Source of the DNA: Gemmatimonadales bacterium
GTDB taxonomy: Bacteria; Gemmatimonadota; Gemmatimonadetes; Gemmatimonadales; GWC2-71-9
Assembly: GCA_041390145.1 (NCBI GenBank)
Contig: JAWKQM010000019.1
Span: forward strand, 1 to 33,560
DNA length: 33,560 nt
Direction of reading: 5' to 3'
Shown here: positions 1 to 8,764 of the stretch, one piece after another
Layout of the letters: each line of letters starts with the position of its first letter
Numbering within the stretch: the stretch's first letter is position 1
Program-made: the position numbers and the translations under genes
Notes under the pieces: generated by a model
The model's input: the letters and a program-made list of their open reading frames with translations, nothing else
Told to the model about the DNA's origin: nothing
Databases searched by the model: none

Positions 1-93
1 GGCGGGAATCACGACCTGTTCGAGGGGGGCGTCGGAGGCGGGGCCTCCACAGGCGGCGAGGAGGAGCAGGCCTCCGGCGAGCAGGCGCTTCAT
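1..93 (-). CDS. Lipoprotein N-terminus, possibly endolytic transglycosylase MltG (partial)
   Basis: Only the first 31 codons lie in the window; the gene runs off the left edge. Reading leftward from the ATG at 93-91, the product starts with two basic residues, a Leu/Ala-rich hydrophobic stretch and the lipobox LAAC, so the mature protein should begin at Cys15 as a lipoprotein. The next residues end in EQVVIPA, which resembles the start of the mature MltG (YceG-like) domain, where an 'I-P-x-G' strand is usual. The start overlaps the ruvX stop as ATGA, so the two genes are translationally coupled, and ruvX-mltG neighbourhoods are common in bacteria. The lipoprotein call is well supported by what is visible. 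The MltG identity is inference from context and one short motif. Confidence 0.5.
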   Translation of the reverse strand, partial: MKRLLAGGLLLLAACGGPASDAPLEQVVIPA

Positions 94-518
94 GGAGTGG
101 GGGCGCGCCGGAAGTCGAGGTACTGCTGCAGGAGGACCGTGGCGGCGAGCGCGTCGACATCCGATTTCCGCCCCCGGGTGCTTCCCCCCATTTCCCGCAC
201 CGCGTCGAGCGCGATGGCGGTCGTGAACCGCTCGTCCGCCAACTCCACCGGCAGTCCGGTGCGCCGGCCGACATGGTCGGCGAGCGCGCGTGCCGCCTCG
301 CTGGAGGGGGTTTCGGCGCCTTCGAGTGAAATGGGGAGTCCGACGACGATGCCGACCACCGGCTCGGCGTCGAGGAGCGCGAGCAGTTGCGGCATCGGGA
401 AGCGCTTGCCGGCCCGGCGCGTCAGGGTGGTGAGGGGCGAGGCGAGGATCTGGCCCTCGTCGGAACGCGCCACGCCGAATCGAATCTCGCCCCAGTCCAG
501 CGCCAGGATGCGACCCAC
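90..518 (-). CDS. ruvX: Putative pre-16S rRNA nuclease / Holliday junction resolvase-like YqgF (RuvX)
   Basis: The 142-residue product has the RNase H-like YqgF fold. The first strand is ILALDWGEIRFGVARSD, with the conserved early Asp8 and the GVA motif. A central VVGLPIS strand follows, then the ADERFTT motif, and a late KSDVDALAA helix carries the C-terminal acidic residue. Family members process the 5' end of 16S rRNA, and a Holliday junction role has been proposed for some. Length is typical (about 135-150). Trp9 stands where many homologues have Pro or Leu. The gene lies 23 bases downstream of rho on the same strand and overlaps the next lipoprotein gene by 4 bases, suggesting co-transcription as rho-ruvX-lipoprotein. 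Confidence 0.93.
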   Translation of the reverse strand: MGRILALDWGEIRFGVARSDEGQILASPLTTLTRRAGKRFPMPQLLALLDAEPVVGIVVGLPISLEGAETPSSEAARALADHVGRRTGLPVELADERFTTAIALDAVREMGGSTRGRKSDVDALAATVLLQQYLDFRRAPTP

Positions 519-541
519 GCGGGGAATGATGATCCGCGCCC

Positions 542-1789
<1,248 letters not shown>

Positions 1790-2057
1790 GGATGTGGCTC
1801 CGAAACGGGGCGGCCAGCCCGACAAGGGCCGGTGGCAGGGAGGTGCGGGATGGAGATATCCAGTGCGGTGATCGGGTATTGACCGTCTATGGGGAGTGCC
1901 CCGCAAGGGCGGGGGCGACGTACTCGTGTCTCTGGGGAGATTGACTACAGATGCTTAGAGGTATCACCAAGCTACGGCTTCGCCAGAGATCCGTCAAGGA
2001 GCACGCCAAAGTTGGATTCGGGCTTGCCCGGGGTGCCGGCAACTCACACCTTCGGCC

Positions 2058-2105
2058 CCGCTGCCCCGCTGCCCCGCTGTCCCGCTGCCCCGCTGCCCCC
2101 CTGCC
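2058..2105. repeat. Six tandem copies of an 8-base C-rich unit
   Basis: Six consecutive octamers follow the consensus CCGCTGCC: copies 1, 2, 4 and 5 are exact, copy 3 has T at position 7, and copy 6 has C at position 3. The plus strand here is strongly C over G, the base bias seen in Rho-loading (rut) RNA. The repeat lies in the untranslated leader side of the gene at 2218. Confidence 0.85.
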
Positions 2106-2110
2106 CAGCC

Positions 2111-2128
2111 TCCCAAAGCACTTTGGGA
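2111..2128. promoter_or_regulatory. Perfect 8-2-8 palindrome, candidate operator or hairpin
   Basis: TCCCAAAG, CA, CTTTGGGA form a perfect dyad directly after the tandem repeat and about 90 bases before the 2218 start. An AT-rich stretch (about 2130-2160) follows, which could hold a promoter. A DNA-binding dimer site is as likely as an RNA hairpin; the 2-base centre favours the DNA reading. Confidence 0.5.
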
Positions 2129-2181
2129 CTATTGCGTAATTCCCACAATACCATATCTTTAGCGAGGTTCCACCTGACGGT

Positions 2182-2201
2182 AAGCCGTCCGCCAACGGCT
2201 T
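2182..2201 (+). promoter_or_regulatory. Hairpin immediately 5' of the ribosome binding site of the gene at 2218
   Basis: AAGCCGT (2182-2188) and ACGGCTT (2195-2201) pair perfectly over a CCGCCA loop. The purine-rich GGGGAGG ribosome binding site starts only a few bases later and the ATG is at 2218. Such placement can tune translation or mRNA stability, but no function can be read from sequence. Confidence 0.45.
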
Positions 2202-2217
2202 CTGGGGAGGCTTTGCT

Positions 2218-2505
2218 ATGCCGGCACAGACGCTCCGTACCACCCTGGCCCGCGATGCCCGCGAGCCGGTCCTTCTCGACCTCCCGACCCTGACATACGC
2301 TGGACAGACCCTCACCGTCCGCCTCGTGCTGCGGCTCGACGAGCATCGCATCTGGCGCGGGAAGCTCCAGTTCCAGGCGGCCGATGTCGACGTGCCCCGC
2401 GAGACGTTCGAGATCTTCTGCGGTGCCCGGGAGCAGGATCTCTGGGAGTCGGTGCGGTCGCTCCGCGAGCATCACTTCCGCGACCTCTACCGTTCGCTCG
2501 AATAG
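2218..2505 (+). CDS. Hypothetical 95-residue protein
   Basis: I do not recognise this family. The product is a soluble mixed alpha/beta protein with no signal peptide or membrane segment. It has a charged N-terminus, alternating hydrophobic strands around residues 18-40 (TVRLVLRLDEHRIWRGKLQF), a single Cys in EIFCGA, and a basic/acidic C-terminal helix. It is supported as real by a strong GGGGAGG ribosome binding site about 8 bases before the ATG, by normal high-GC codon use, and by the next gene starting only one base after its stop. The LTVRLVLR and WRGKLQF pattern suggests a small beta-sheet domain, but I would not name it. Confidence 0.75.
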   Translation: MPAQTLRTTLARDAREPVLLDLPTLTYAGQTLTVRLVLRLDEHRIWRGKLQFQAADVDVPRETFEIFCGAREQDLWESVRSLREHHFRDLYRSLE

Positions 2506-2506
2506 C

Positions 2507-2689
2507 ATGAGCGATACCGAAACAATCAATCGGCTTCGGCACGACCTGGCCAATCCCCTCTCCGCCCTGCTGGCGGAGGCGCAGCTGCTCCTCCTTAACG
2601 AATCCAAGCTCGACCCCGAGACGCTCACCAGCATTCGAGAAATCGAGGCGCTGGCCATCCGGATGCGGACCCTGCTCAGGGAGCGTTAG
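2507..2689 (+). CDS. Free-standing histidine-kinase DHp-like protein (60 residues)
   Basis: The whole 60-residue product looks like a HisKA-type dimerisation and phosphoacceptor helix pair: an H-box-like RLRHDLANPLSALLAEAQLL with His12 in the His-Asp-x-x-N/x-P-L context, then a second helix SIREIEALAIRMRTLLRE. There is no sensor, no ATP-binding domain and no receiver, and the open frame stops cleanly. It starts one base after the stop of the 95-residue gene, so the two are probably co-translated. A His phosphotransfer role (as in Spo0B-like four-helix dimers) or a scaffolding role is possible. The alternative is a remnant of a longer kinase, but no ATPase-like sequence follows downstream. Confidence 0.65.
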   Translation: MSDTETINRLRHDLANPLSALLAEAQLLLLNESKLDPETLTSIREIEALAIRMRTLLRER

Positions 2690-2916
2690 CGAATGTGTCG
2701 CCGTCCCGTCACCCGTCGGCCCCGTGCCGCGGTGCCGGTACGCCTCTCTCCCCGCGCTTGGTCGACACCGCGCTCGATCTGGCCTGGCCGCCGCCGCCCC
2801 CGGGGCCGGTCCAACATCCCCACCCGCTGAGCCGGACCCCCACCGTACCATTCTGCCTCCCACGCGCCTAGGTTACAGATTCCCTCTACCCCCCAACTCT
2901 CCGTCACGAGCGTTCG

Positions 2917-4881
2917 ATGCGCATTCCAGTCCTCCTCCTCGCCACGTTGACCGCCGCCGGCCCGCTTGCCGCCCAGCTCCCTGAGCGCGCGGTCCGCCGG
3001 ACCATCCCGATCACCAACGCCTTCCAGCGCGGGCTTCAGGCCGGCACACGCGACTCCACCGGCCGGCCCGGCGCCAACTACTGGCAGCTCCGGACCGACT
3101 ACTCGATCGACACCCGCCTCGATCCCGTCACCGGCATCGTGTCCGGCCGGGAGACGGTGACCATCACGAATCCGAGCGACTCGGCGCTGACGATGCTCGC
3201 CATCCGTCTCGACCAGAACATGTTCACCCCGAAGGCGCCCCGGTCCCGGCCCGCGGCCGCGACCACCTCCGGGATGACGATCACCCGGATGAAGGCCAAC
3301 GGGCGCGATATCAACGTGGACAGCCTGTCGCCTCTCTGGAACGAGACCACGCTGGTGCGGGTGCGACTCGAGACGCCGATCGCCGCCGGTGGGACCGGCA
3401 CCCTGGAGGTGAGCTGGGCGTTCAAGGTGCCCGTCATCCCCGAGGGCACCCGGGGCGACCGGATGGGCGCCTGGGGCAACAAGCTCTTCCAGCAGGCCCA
3501 GTGGTACCCGCGTGTGGCCAACTACGACGACCTCCGCGGCTGGGACCGTGACCCGTATATGGGCGGTTCGGAGTTCTACAACAACTTCGGCAAGTTCGAC
3601 GTCCGGATCGACGTTCCTGCCGGCTGGCTGGTCGGCGCCACTGGGCAGCTGGTCAACTCAGGCGACGTGCTCACCCCGATGGTCCTCGAGCGGCTGGGTC
3701 GCGCGACGGAAAGCGACAGCCAGATCGTGATCGTCGGTCCCGACGAGCGGGCGGCGGGCACCAGCACCGTGGCCGGCTCCCGGCTGGTCTGGCACTTCGT
3801 CGCCGACAGCGTGGCCGACTTCGCCTGGGCCGCTTCCAACGAATACGTCTGGGACGCCACCCGCGCGACGATTCCCGGTCGCGGACCGATCCCGATCTAC
3901 CTCCTCTACCTCCCGGAGAACGGCCGGTACAAGCAGACCGGCGCCATGGCGCGGCACGCCCTCGAGTTCTACTCGAATCTGTGGATGCCGTACGCCTGGC
4001 CGGTCTTCACCCAGGTGGACGGGCCCGAGGGCGGCATGGAGTACCCGATGCTCACGATGAGCGGCCCGGGCTTCGGCGTGACCGACCACGAAATCGGGCA
4101 CCAGTGGTGGCCGATGATGGTGGGCGTCAACGAGACCTGGTACGGGTGGATGGACGAGGGGTTCAACAGCTACATGAACATCCTCTCGGGCGCCGCCTAC
4201 CAGATGAAGCCCGCCGAGTTGAACGGCGTCGGCCAGCGCTACGGCCGCATCTCGGGCAACGAGTCGGAAACCAACATGATGACCGACGCCAACTACGACG
4301 GACCAATGTACAGCTTCACCACGTATGGCAAGGCGCCGATGATGCTCTCGATGCTGGGCGGCATCGTGGGTGACTCGAACGTCACCCGCGCCATGTCCAA
4401 CTATGCGAAGACCTGGCGGTTCAAGCACCCCTCGCCGTGGGACTTCATGTTCGCCATGAACCGCGAGTTCCAGATGGATCTCGGCTGGTTCTGGTACTAC
4501 TGGCTCTTCACCACCGAGTCGTCCGACGGCTCGATTGCCTCCGTCACCAACTCCGGCGGCAAGACCTACGTGACCGTCAAGCAGGCCGGCGAGATGCCGG
4601 CGCCGGTCATCCTGCAGGTGGAGTTCGCGGCCGACGGTCCTGCCATCAAGCCGATGGCGAACGCCGTCGTCACCGGGAACACCGCCCTCGTCACCTATCC
4701 GGTGGACGTCTGGTTCAGTGGCAGCCGCTCCTTCGTGGCCGAGCTCAATTTCGGCGGCCGGAAGATCGAGCGGGTCACCTACGACCCGGAGCGGCGGTTC
4801 CCCGACAACAATCCGGCCGACAATACCTGGCCGGCGGAAGCGGCCCAGGCACCGACGACGGCGCCCACCTCGCCGCACTGA
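2917..4881 (+). CDS. Secreted M1-family zinc aminopeptidase
   Basis: The 654-residue product starts with a cleavable signal peptide (Arg2, hydrophobic 3-18, AAQ near 18-20). An N-terminal beta domain contains the YSIDTRLD...ITNPSDSAL sandwich. The catalytic domain has a substrate-binding EGGMEYP (371-377, equivalent to GAMEN) and the zinc motif HEIGH (391-395), followed after 18 residues by the third ligand Glu414 in WMDEGF. Asn405-Glu406 and Tyr residues after the motif are also M1-like. Family members remove N-terminal residues from peptides; export suggests periplasmic or extracellular nutrient peptide use. GGMEYP instead of GAMEN is common in a secreted M1 branch, so specificity cannot be deduced. 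It is probably monocistronic, with 227 bases upstream holding no gene. Confidence 0.92.
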   Translation: MRIPVLLLATLTAAGPLAAQLPERAVRRTIPITNAFQRGLQAGTRDSTGRPGANYWQLRTDYSIDTRLDPVTGIVSGRETVTITNPSDSALTMLAIRLDQNMFTPKAPRSRPAAATTSGMTITRMKANGRDINVDSLSPLWNETTLVRVRLETPIAAGGTGTLEVSWAFKVPVIPEGTRGDRMGAWGNKLFQQAQWYPRVANYDDLRGWDRDPYMGGSEFYNNFGKFDVRIDVPAGWLVGATGQLVNSGDVLTPMVLERLGRATESDSQIVIVGPDERAAGTSTVAGSRLVWHFVADSVADFAWAASNEYVWDATRATIPGRGPIPIYLLYLPENGRYKQTGAMARHALEFYSNLWMPYAWPVFTQVDGPEGGMEYPMLTMSGPGFGVTDHEIGHQWWPMMVGVNETWYGWMDEGFNSYMNILSGAAYQMKPAELNGVGQRYGRISGNESETNMMTDANYDGPMYSFTTYGKAPMMLSMLGGIVGDSNVTRAMSNYAKTWRFKHPSPWDFMFAMNREFQMDLGWFWYYWLFTTESSDGSIASVTNSGGKTYVTVKQAGEMPAPVILQVEFAADGPAIKPMANAVVTGNTALVTYPVDVWFSGSRSFVAELNFGGRKIERVTYDPERRFPDNNPADNTWPAEAAQAPTTAPTSPH

Positions 4882-4892
4882 GTAGCATCCTG

Positions 4893-5933
4893 ATGTCGCC
4901 GGCTCGACACTTTGCCAGCGACAATTCCGCCAGCATCCATCCGGAGGTGCTGGCGGCCATTGCGGCGGCCAACGAGGGGCATGCGTTGGCCTACGGCGCC
5001 GACCGCTGGACCGCGGCGGCGCTTGATTTGTTCCGGAAGGAGTTCGGCGACACGTCATCGACCGAACTGGTGTACGGCGGGACCGGGGCCAACGTCGTCG
5101 GCCTCGGCGCGCTGCTCCATCCGTGGGACGGCGTGCTCTGCGCCGCCACCGCGCATATCAACGTGGACGAATGCGGCGCGCCGGAGCGATTCCTCGGGTC
5201 CAAGCTCCTCCCGCTCCCGACAGCTGACGGGAAGCTCCGCCCGGAGCAGGTCAGGGCCGCCGCGTCGGCGGCCAGCATCGATCACGCCGCCCACCATGTC
5301 CGGCCCCGCGTCATCTCCATCAGCCAGTCCACCGAATACGGCACCCTCTACACCGCCGACGAAATCCATGCGCTCTCGGCGGTGGCCAGGGAGCACCACC
5401 TCCTCCTGCACATGGACGGGGCGCGCCTGGGCAACGCGGCGGCGGCGCTCGACCTCCCGCTCCGCGCCCTGACCGCCGATGTCGGGGTGGACGTCCTCTC
5501 CTTCGGCGGCACCAAGAACGGCGCCATGGCGGCGGAGGCGGTCGTCTTTTTCGATTCGGCGAGGGACGAGGCGGTCCGTTTCGGCCGCAAGCAGGCGATG
5601 CAGCTTCCCTCGAAGATGCGCTTCATCGCCGCGCAGTTCGCCGCCCTCCTGACCGACGGGCTCTGGCTGCGAAACGCCCGGCACGCCAACCGCATGGCCC
5701 GGCGTCTCGCCGAGGGGGCCGCCACGGTGCCGGGGGTCACGATCACGCAGCCGGTGGACGCGAACGCCGTCTTCGCCCGCTTGCCGAGGGGGAGGATCGC
5801 CGCGCTGCAGGCCCGGCGCTTCTTCTATGTGTGGGACGAGGGGGCGGGGGAGGTGCGGTGGATGTGTTCCTTTGATACCACCGAGGATGACGTCGACGCA
5901 TTCATTGCGGAGCTGCGCGACACCCTCGCCTGA
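4893..5933 (+). CDS. ltaE: Low-specificity L-threonine aldolase
   Basis: A 346-residue fold-type I PLP enzyme cleaving L-threonine/allo-threonine to glycine and acetaldehyde. Family signatures are the opening FASDNSASIHPEVLAAI, TAHINVDECGAPE near residues 88-100 (the His that stacks on PLP), the HMDGARLGNA strand with the PLP-binding Asp, and SFGGTKNGA with the Schiff-base lysine at Lys208. The ATG at 4893 is chosen because it begins exactly at the conserved N-terminus; the longer open frame upstream is a shadow of the M1 gene. It starts 11 bases after the M1 stop, but no functional link is evident. Similarity to beta-eliminating lyases is the only alternative, and the GGTKNG motif favours aldolase. 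Confidence 0.94.
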   Translation: MSPARHFASDNSASIHPEVLAAIAAANEGHALAYGADRWTAAALDLFRKEFGDTSSTELVYGGTGANVVGLGALLHPWDGVLCAATAHINVDECGAPERFLGSKLLPLPTADGKLRPEQVRAAASAASIDHAAHHVRPRVISISQSTEYGTLYTADEIHALSAVAREHHLLLHMDGARLGNAAAALDLPLRALTADVGVDVLSFGGTKNGAMAAEAVVFFDSARDEAVRFGRKQAMQLPSKMRFIAAQFAALLTDGLWLRNARHANRMARRLAEGAATVPGVTITQPVDANAVFARLPRGRIAALQARRFFYVWDEGAGEVRWMCSFDTTEDDVDAFIAELRDTLA

Positions 5934-5936
5934 GTG

Positions 5937-5952
5937 CGGGCCGAAAGGCCCG
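5937..5952 (+). terminator. Hairpin after the threonine aldolase gene
   Basis: CGGGCC, GAAA, GGCCCG form a perfect 6-bp stem with a stable GNRA-type loop, beginning four bases after the stop codon. The following bases are only moderately T-rich, so it may be a weak intrinsic terminator or an mRNA 3'-end stabiliser. Confidence 0.55.
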
Positions 5953-6026
5953 TTCCATCTGATTTCAACATTCCTTCATACTCTGCGGCGCACGTTGCAG
6001 CATTCCCTCCATGAGGAGCTGCGCCT

Positions 6027-6902
6027 GTGCGCGCCATCGTGACACCGCTCGACGGATCCCGGCTCGCGGAGGAGTCGCTGCGGGCGGCCTGTGCCACGGC
6101 GCGTCGCGTCGGCGCGGTCCTGCACATGGTGCTTGTCCACCATCCCATCGCCCCCAACGCCGACTCCGCGGCGATGGCCACCGCCATCGACGAGATCGAC
6201 CGCCTGGCCCGGGAGGGGGAAGAGCAGTACCTGGCGCAGGTGGCGGAGCGGATGCGGCTCGAGTACGGCATCCACGTCGAAACGAAGATCCTGGACGGCC
6301 CGGTCGCCGAGACACTCGGCGCATATGTGACGCGGCTTGGGGCCGGGCTGGTGGTGATGACCACGCATGGTCGGGGGGCGGTGAGCCGATTCTGGCTGGG
6401 GAGTGTGGCTGACCACCTGCTGCGGCATCTCGACGTGCCGCTGCTCCTCCTCCGGCACAAGGAGGAGCCGGTACATGACAGCCGCATGGCCTTCCGGAGG
6501 ATGCTGATCGCGCTCGACGGGTCGGAACGGGCCGAGGCGGTCCTTGAGCCGGCGCTGGCGCTCTGTCCCCCGCCGACCGCCGAGATCGCGCTGCTGCGGG
6601 TGGTGGCGCCGGAGGCCAATGGGGCTGCGCAGGGCCGCGGCGCGGCGGCGGTCTATCTTGACGAAGTGGCCGACCGGCTGGAGCGCCGGGGGTGCCGGGT
6701 GAGCACCACGGTGGTGGTCTCGGACTCGCCGGCGCAGGCCATCCTCGACCAGGCGAGGCCGGAGGCCACCGACTGCGTGGCGATCGCGACGCGAGGGGCC
6801 CTGGGGGTCAAGCGGTTGATGCTGGGGAGCGTCACCGACAAGGTGGTGCGCGGGTCGGAAGTGCCGGTGCTGGCGCTTCATCCCCCCTTGGGGGAGGGCT
6901 GA
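6027..6902 (+). CDS. Tandem universal stress protein (two UspA domains)
   Basis: The 291-residue product is two consecutive UspA folds (about 1-148 and 152-291). Each carries the ATP-binding G-x2-G-x9-G-S/T motif: GRGAVSRFWLGSVADHLL in the first, and GALGVKRLMLGSVTDKVV in the second. Both open with the usual strand and Asp (PLDGS, ALDGS). ATP-binding USPs act in stress and starvation survival, often through protein-protein contacts. The GTG start at 6027 is preceded by GAGGAG with about 8 bases spacing and gives the standard VRAIVTPLDGS beginning. It may belong functionally with the CBS protein downstream, since USP and CBS proteins are both adenylate sensors. Confidence 0.93.
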   Translation: MRAIVTPLDGSRLAEESLRAACATARRVGAVLHMVLVHHPIAPNADSAAMATAIDEIDRLAREGEEQYLAQVAERMRLEYGIHVETKILDGPVAETLGAYVTRLGAGLVVMTTHGRGAVSRFWLGSVADHLLRHLDVPLLLLRHKEEPVHDSRMAFRRMLIALDGSERAEAVLEPALALCPPPTAEIALLRVVAPEANGAAQGRGAAAVYLDEVADRLERRGCRVSTTVVVSDSPAQAILDQARPEATDCVAIATRGALGVKRLMLGSVTDKVVRGSEVPVLALHPPLGEG

Positions 6903-7177
6903 TCAGGGGCTTTCCGCTTCCGGGGCCACCGGCGCACCGGATGGACCAGTGCCCTGGGATGCGGATGCTCGGCCTCCCTGCTCCGCGGGATCCGGGGGCC
7001 AGCCAGGGGAATTCTGCAGGAGCTCGGGGGTCGAGGTGGGGGCGGGTATTCATGACTTGGAATCTGGAAGGGATGGTAAAGGGAGGTGATGACCCCGTGA
7101 AGCCCCGTTCACGACCAGTTCGGTCTGGGGACCAGTGCGGGGGTAGGTTGAGGGTGACTCTGCTTGGGGAGGTCATG

Positions 7178-7579
7178 ATGCGGGTCAGTGAGCTGATGCA
7201 GTCGAACCTGGTGACGATCCCCAGCGATAGCCTGGTCTCGGAGGCCATCCTCTCCCTGGCAGACTCCCATGTGACGGGGTTGCCGGTGGTCGATGCCACC
7301 ATGCACCTGGTGGGGGTGTTCTCCGCAGCGACATCCTGACGGCGCTGGCGGAGCGGGGTCAAGGACGTCGAGCCGGGGTGCTCTTTGAGGATGCTCGTGC
7401 GCGACCTGATGACGCCCGAAGCCGATGACCATCGAGCCCGCAGGCGGAGGTCAAGCAGGCGGCGCAGCAGATGTACGCAAACGTGCACCGACTTTTCGTC
7501 GAGAAGGACGGCGAGCTGCTCGCGGGGTCATCTCGCAGAGCGACGTATGGTTCGCGCGGTGGCCAACGCGCGGGTCTGA
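7178..7579 (+). pseudogene. CBS-pair domain protein, broken by multiple indels
   Basis: The pieces read as one small two-CBS-domain protein of about 135 residues. The intact first part (VSELMQSNLVTIPSDSLVSE ... GLPVVD ... LVGVFSA) is in one frame. SDILTALAERG follows in a second, VRDLMTP in a third, then KQAAQQMYANVHRLFVEKDG, GVISQSDV and VRAVANARV in further frames up to the stop at 7577-7579. CBS pairs bind AMP/ATP or SAM and regulate partner proteins. The ATG at 7178 has GGGGAGG 6-7 bases upstream; an ATG at 7175 is also possible. About six frame changes occur in 260 bases with almost no loss of family residues, which looks more like consensus error than decay. Confidence 0.7.
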
Positions 7580-7608
7580 CCCCGGAGAGTCTGCCTGAAG
7601 TGCACAAG

Positions 7609-7649
7609 CCCCGTTCTCCGAGAGGAGGGGCGGGGTGTTGTGTTTTCGT
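7609..7649 (+). terminator. Intrinsic terminator after the CBS gene
   Basis: An 11-bp GC-rich stem (7609-7619 with 7624-7635, one bulged G) closes over a GAGA tetraloop and is followed by TGTTGTGTTTTCGT, a U-rich run in RNA. It begins 29 bases after the CBS stop and separates that gene from the lasso cluster, so the cluster probably has its own promoter between about 7650 and 7780. Confidence 0.7.
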
Positions 7650-7780
7650 CCAGCAGGTGGCCCCCAGCGGACTGTGAGTGATGCCTCAACAGATCCTTCG
7701 ACGCCATGGTTCGCGGCTCGCCAAGGCGCCCCGAGCTTCCGTTTTGGCGATCTCCACAAGCACTTGTGATGGATAGGTTT

Positions 7781-8318
7781 ATGGTGTTCACGATGTGGGT
7801 TCGAGGCGAGGAACTACTTGCCCGATGGCTTGGCTGGCCGCTTTCCTACCTCGTTGCCAAAGGACGCATCTTTGTCTGAGATCGCACTCCCTCGGCTCAC
7901 TCTGTGGCTCTTCAATTTGACGCCCACAGAGGCGGCAGATCTGGTCCTGGCGGTGGAATCTGCTCGCCGCGCTCTGGACCGTGCAGCGCCGTCCTCCCCG
8001 GGGAGTTGCTCAGGCCGTTGAGTGAGGCGCCGTCGACAACGGCGTTCGCAATGACGCCCGGCTGGAGCGCCTCGCCACCGCCGTGGATCGGGTCGCTTCG
8101 CTTTGGTGTCTTCCGGCCTGCCTGGTCGGGGCCGCGTCGCTGGAGCGCCAGATCCGCCGCGCCAACGCCGGATGCGGCGGTCGTGCGGGCTCGGAGTCAG
8201 GCCTGTCTCCGGCTGTTGGCGCACGCGTGGATCGAGCTCGACGGCCGGAGTTGTTGGTGATGAAATGGCGAGTGCGGCGCTACACCCCCTCCGCGACTTC
8301 TCTGCGCTCGCGGGTTGA
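7781..8318 (+). pseudogene. Lasso-peptide leader peptidase B2 (transglutaminase-like), frame-broken
   Basis: Conceptual pieces in three frames give a B2-type protease that removes the leader from the precursor so the macrolactam can form. Visible pieces are an N-terminal hydrophobic segment (LPRLTLWLFNLTPTEAADLV, about 7880-7940), then RLATAVDRVASLWCLPACLVGAAS with the catalytic-type Cys before a helix, then LAHAWIELDGR with the catalytic His (about 8215-8250), and VVGDE...LHPLRDFSAL with the acidic third residue before the stop at 8316-8318. The Cys-His-Asp order and spacing match the Transglut_core3 family used in split-B lasso clusters. At least three frame changes are needed. The start is uncertain; ATG at 7781 or 7769 is plausible. 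It sits directly before B1 and C. Confidence 0.68.
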
Positions 8319-8400
8319 GTTGCAACGACGCTTCCTGGCCGCAGGCCACGCTTGCTCCCTCACTACCTGGTGACACATGGCTGACTGACCTCGTGGATCA

Positions 8401-8705
8401 ATGACGCCCCTTCCGACGCCCGCGCCCGCGGTCGTCTTCTACAGTGGAGGAGGGCGCCGTCCTGCTCTCCACTGAGCAGGAGATCCGCTGGTCTCAACGG
8501 GGTGGGTGCGCATCTGGGCGCTTCTTCCCCTGCGCACGATTCGCTCGAAGGCCTCTGCGCGGCGCTCGCGAAGGACTTCCCGGACGTCGACAGCGGAACT
8601 CCAGGCGGACGTCGTCGAGCTTCTTGGAGAGTTGAAGCAGAACGGCCTGGTCGCCCGAACCCGTTCCGCTCCCGCACCGCAGACCCGCGTGAGGCGGCCA
8701 GTTGA
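8401..8705 (+). pseudogene. Lasso-peptide leader-binding protein B1 (PqqD-like RRE), frame-broken
   Basis: This small PqqD-like RiPP recognition element would bind the precursor leader and deliver it to the peptidase and cyclase. Pieces in different frames join to VEEGAVLLSTEQEIRW, then LNGVGAHL, then AHDSLEGLCAALAKDFPDVDS, then ELQADVVELLGELKQNGLVA. This is the typical order: two strands, an 'LN-x-x-A' helix, a winged helix, and a final helix ending in 'L-x-x-x-G-L'. Expected length is about 90-100 residues. ATG 8401 starts an N-terminal piece (MTPLPTPAPAVVF) that runs into the first strand after a frame change; the stop is TGA 8703-8705. At least three frame changes are present. The order B2-B1-C is consistent with a split-B cluster. 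Confidence 0.65.
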
Positions 8706-8764
8706 GCAGGTCTACGCGATCGTCCTTAAGCTCCAGGCTGCCTGCAGAAATCCGATTTCATCTC

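Larger units (their letters stand above)
1790..2217. other. Divergent intergenic region between rho and a small plus-strand gene
   Basis: These 428 bases hold no convincing gene; open frames here are low-complexity Pro/Cys/Arg readings. The region is the 5' leader and promoter area of rho (leftward) and of the gene at 2218 (rightward). It contains a C-rich 8-base tandem repeat, a perfect 8-2-8 palindrome and a hairpin just before the 2218 ribosome binding site, each listed separately. A TTGACT-like word is present near 1940, but I could not assign a promoter with confidence. Confidence 0.6.

Noticed and set aside
2058..2105. CRISPR array
   Set aside because: Units are 8 bases in direct tandem with no spacers and there are no cas genes.
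3658..5058. 466-codon minus-strand open frame opposite the M1 peptidase
   Set aside because: His/Arg/Gly/Val-rich shadow of the peptidase gene, no ribosome binding site and no domain.
7781..8705. Mobile element or transposase remnants as cause of the scrambled frames
   Set aside because: No terminal inverted repeats, target duplications or transposase motifs were seen, and the pieces reassemble into B2 and B1.
8702..8764. Using the longest open frame start for the lasso cyclase
   Set aside because: The first residues do not resemble the cyclase N-terminus, and family-like sequence nearby lies in another frame, so the true start is hidden by indels.
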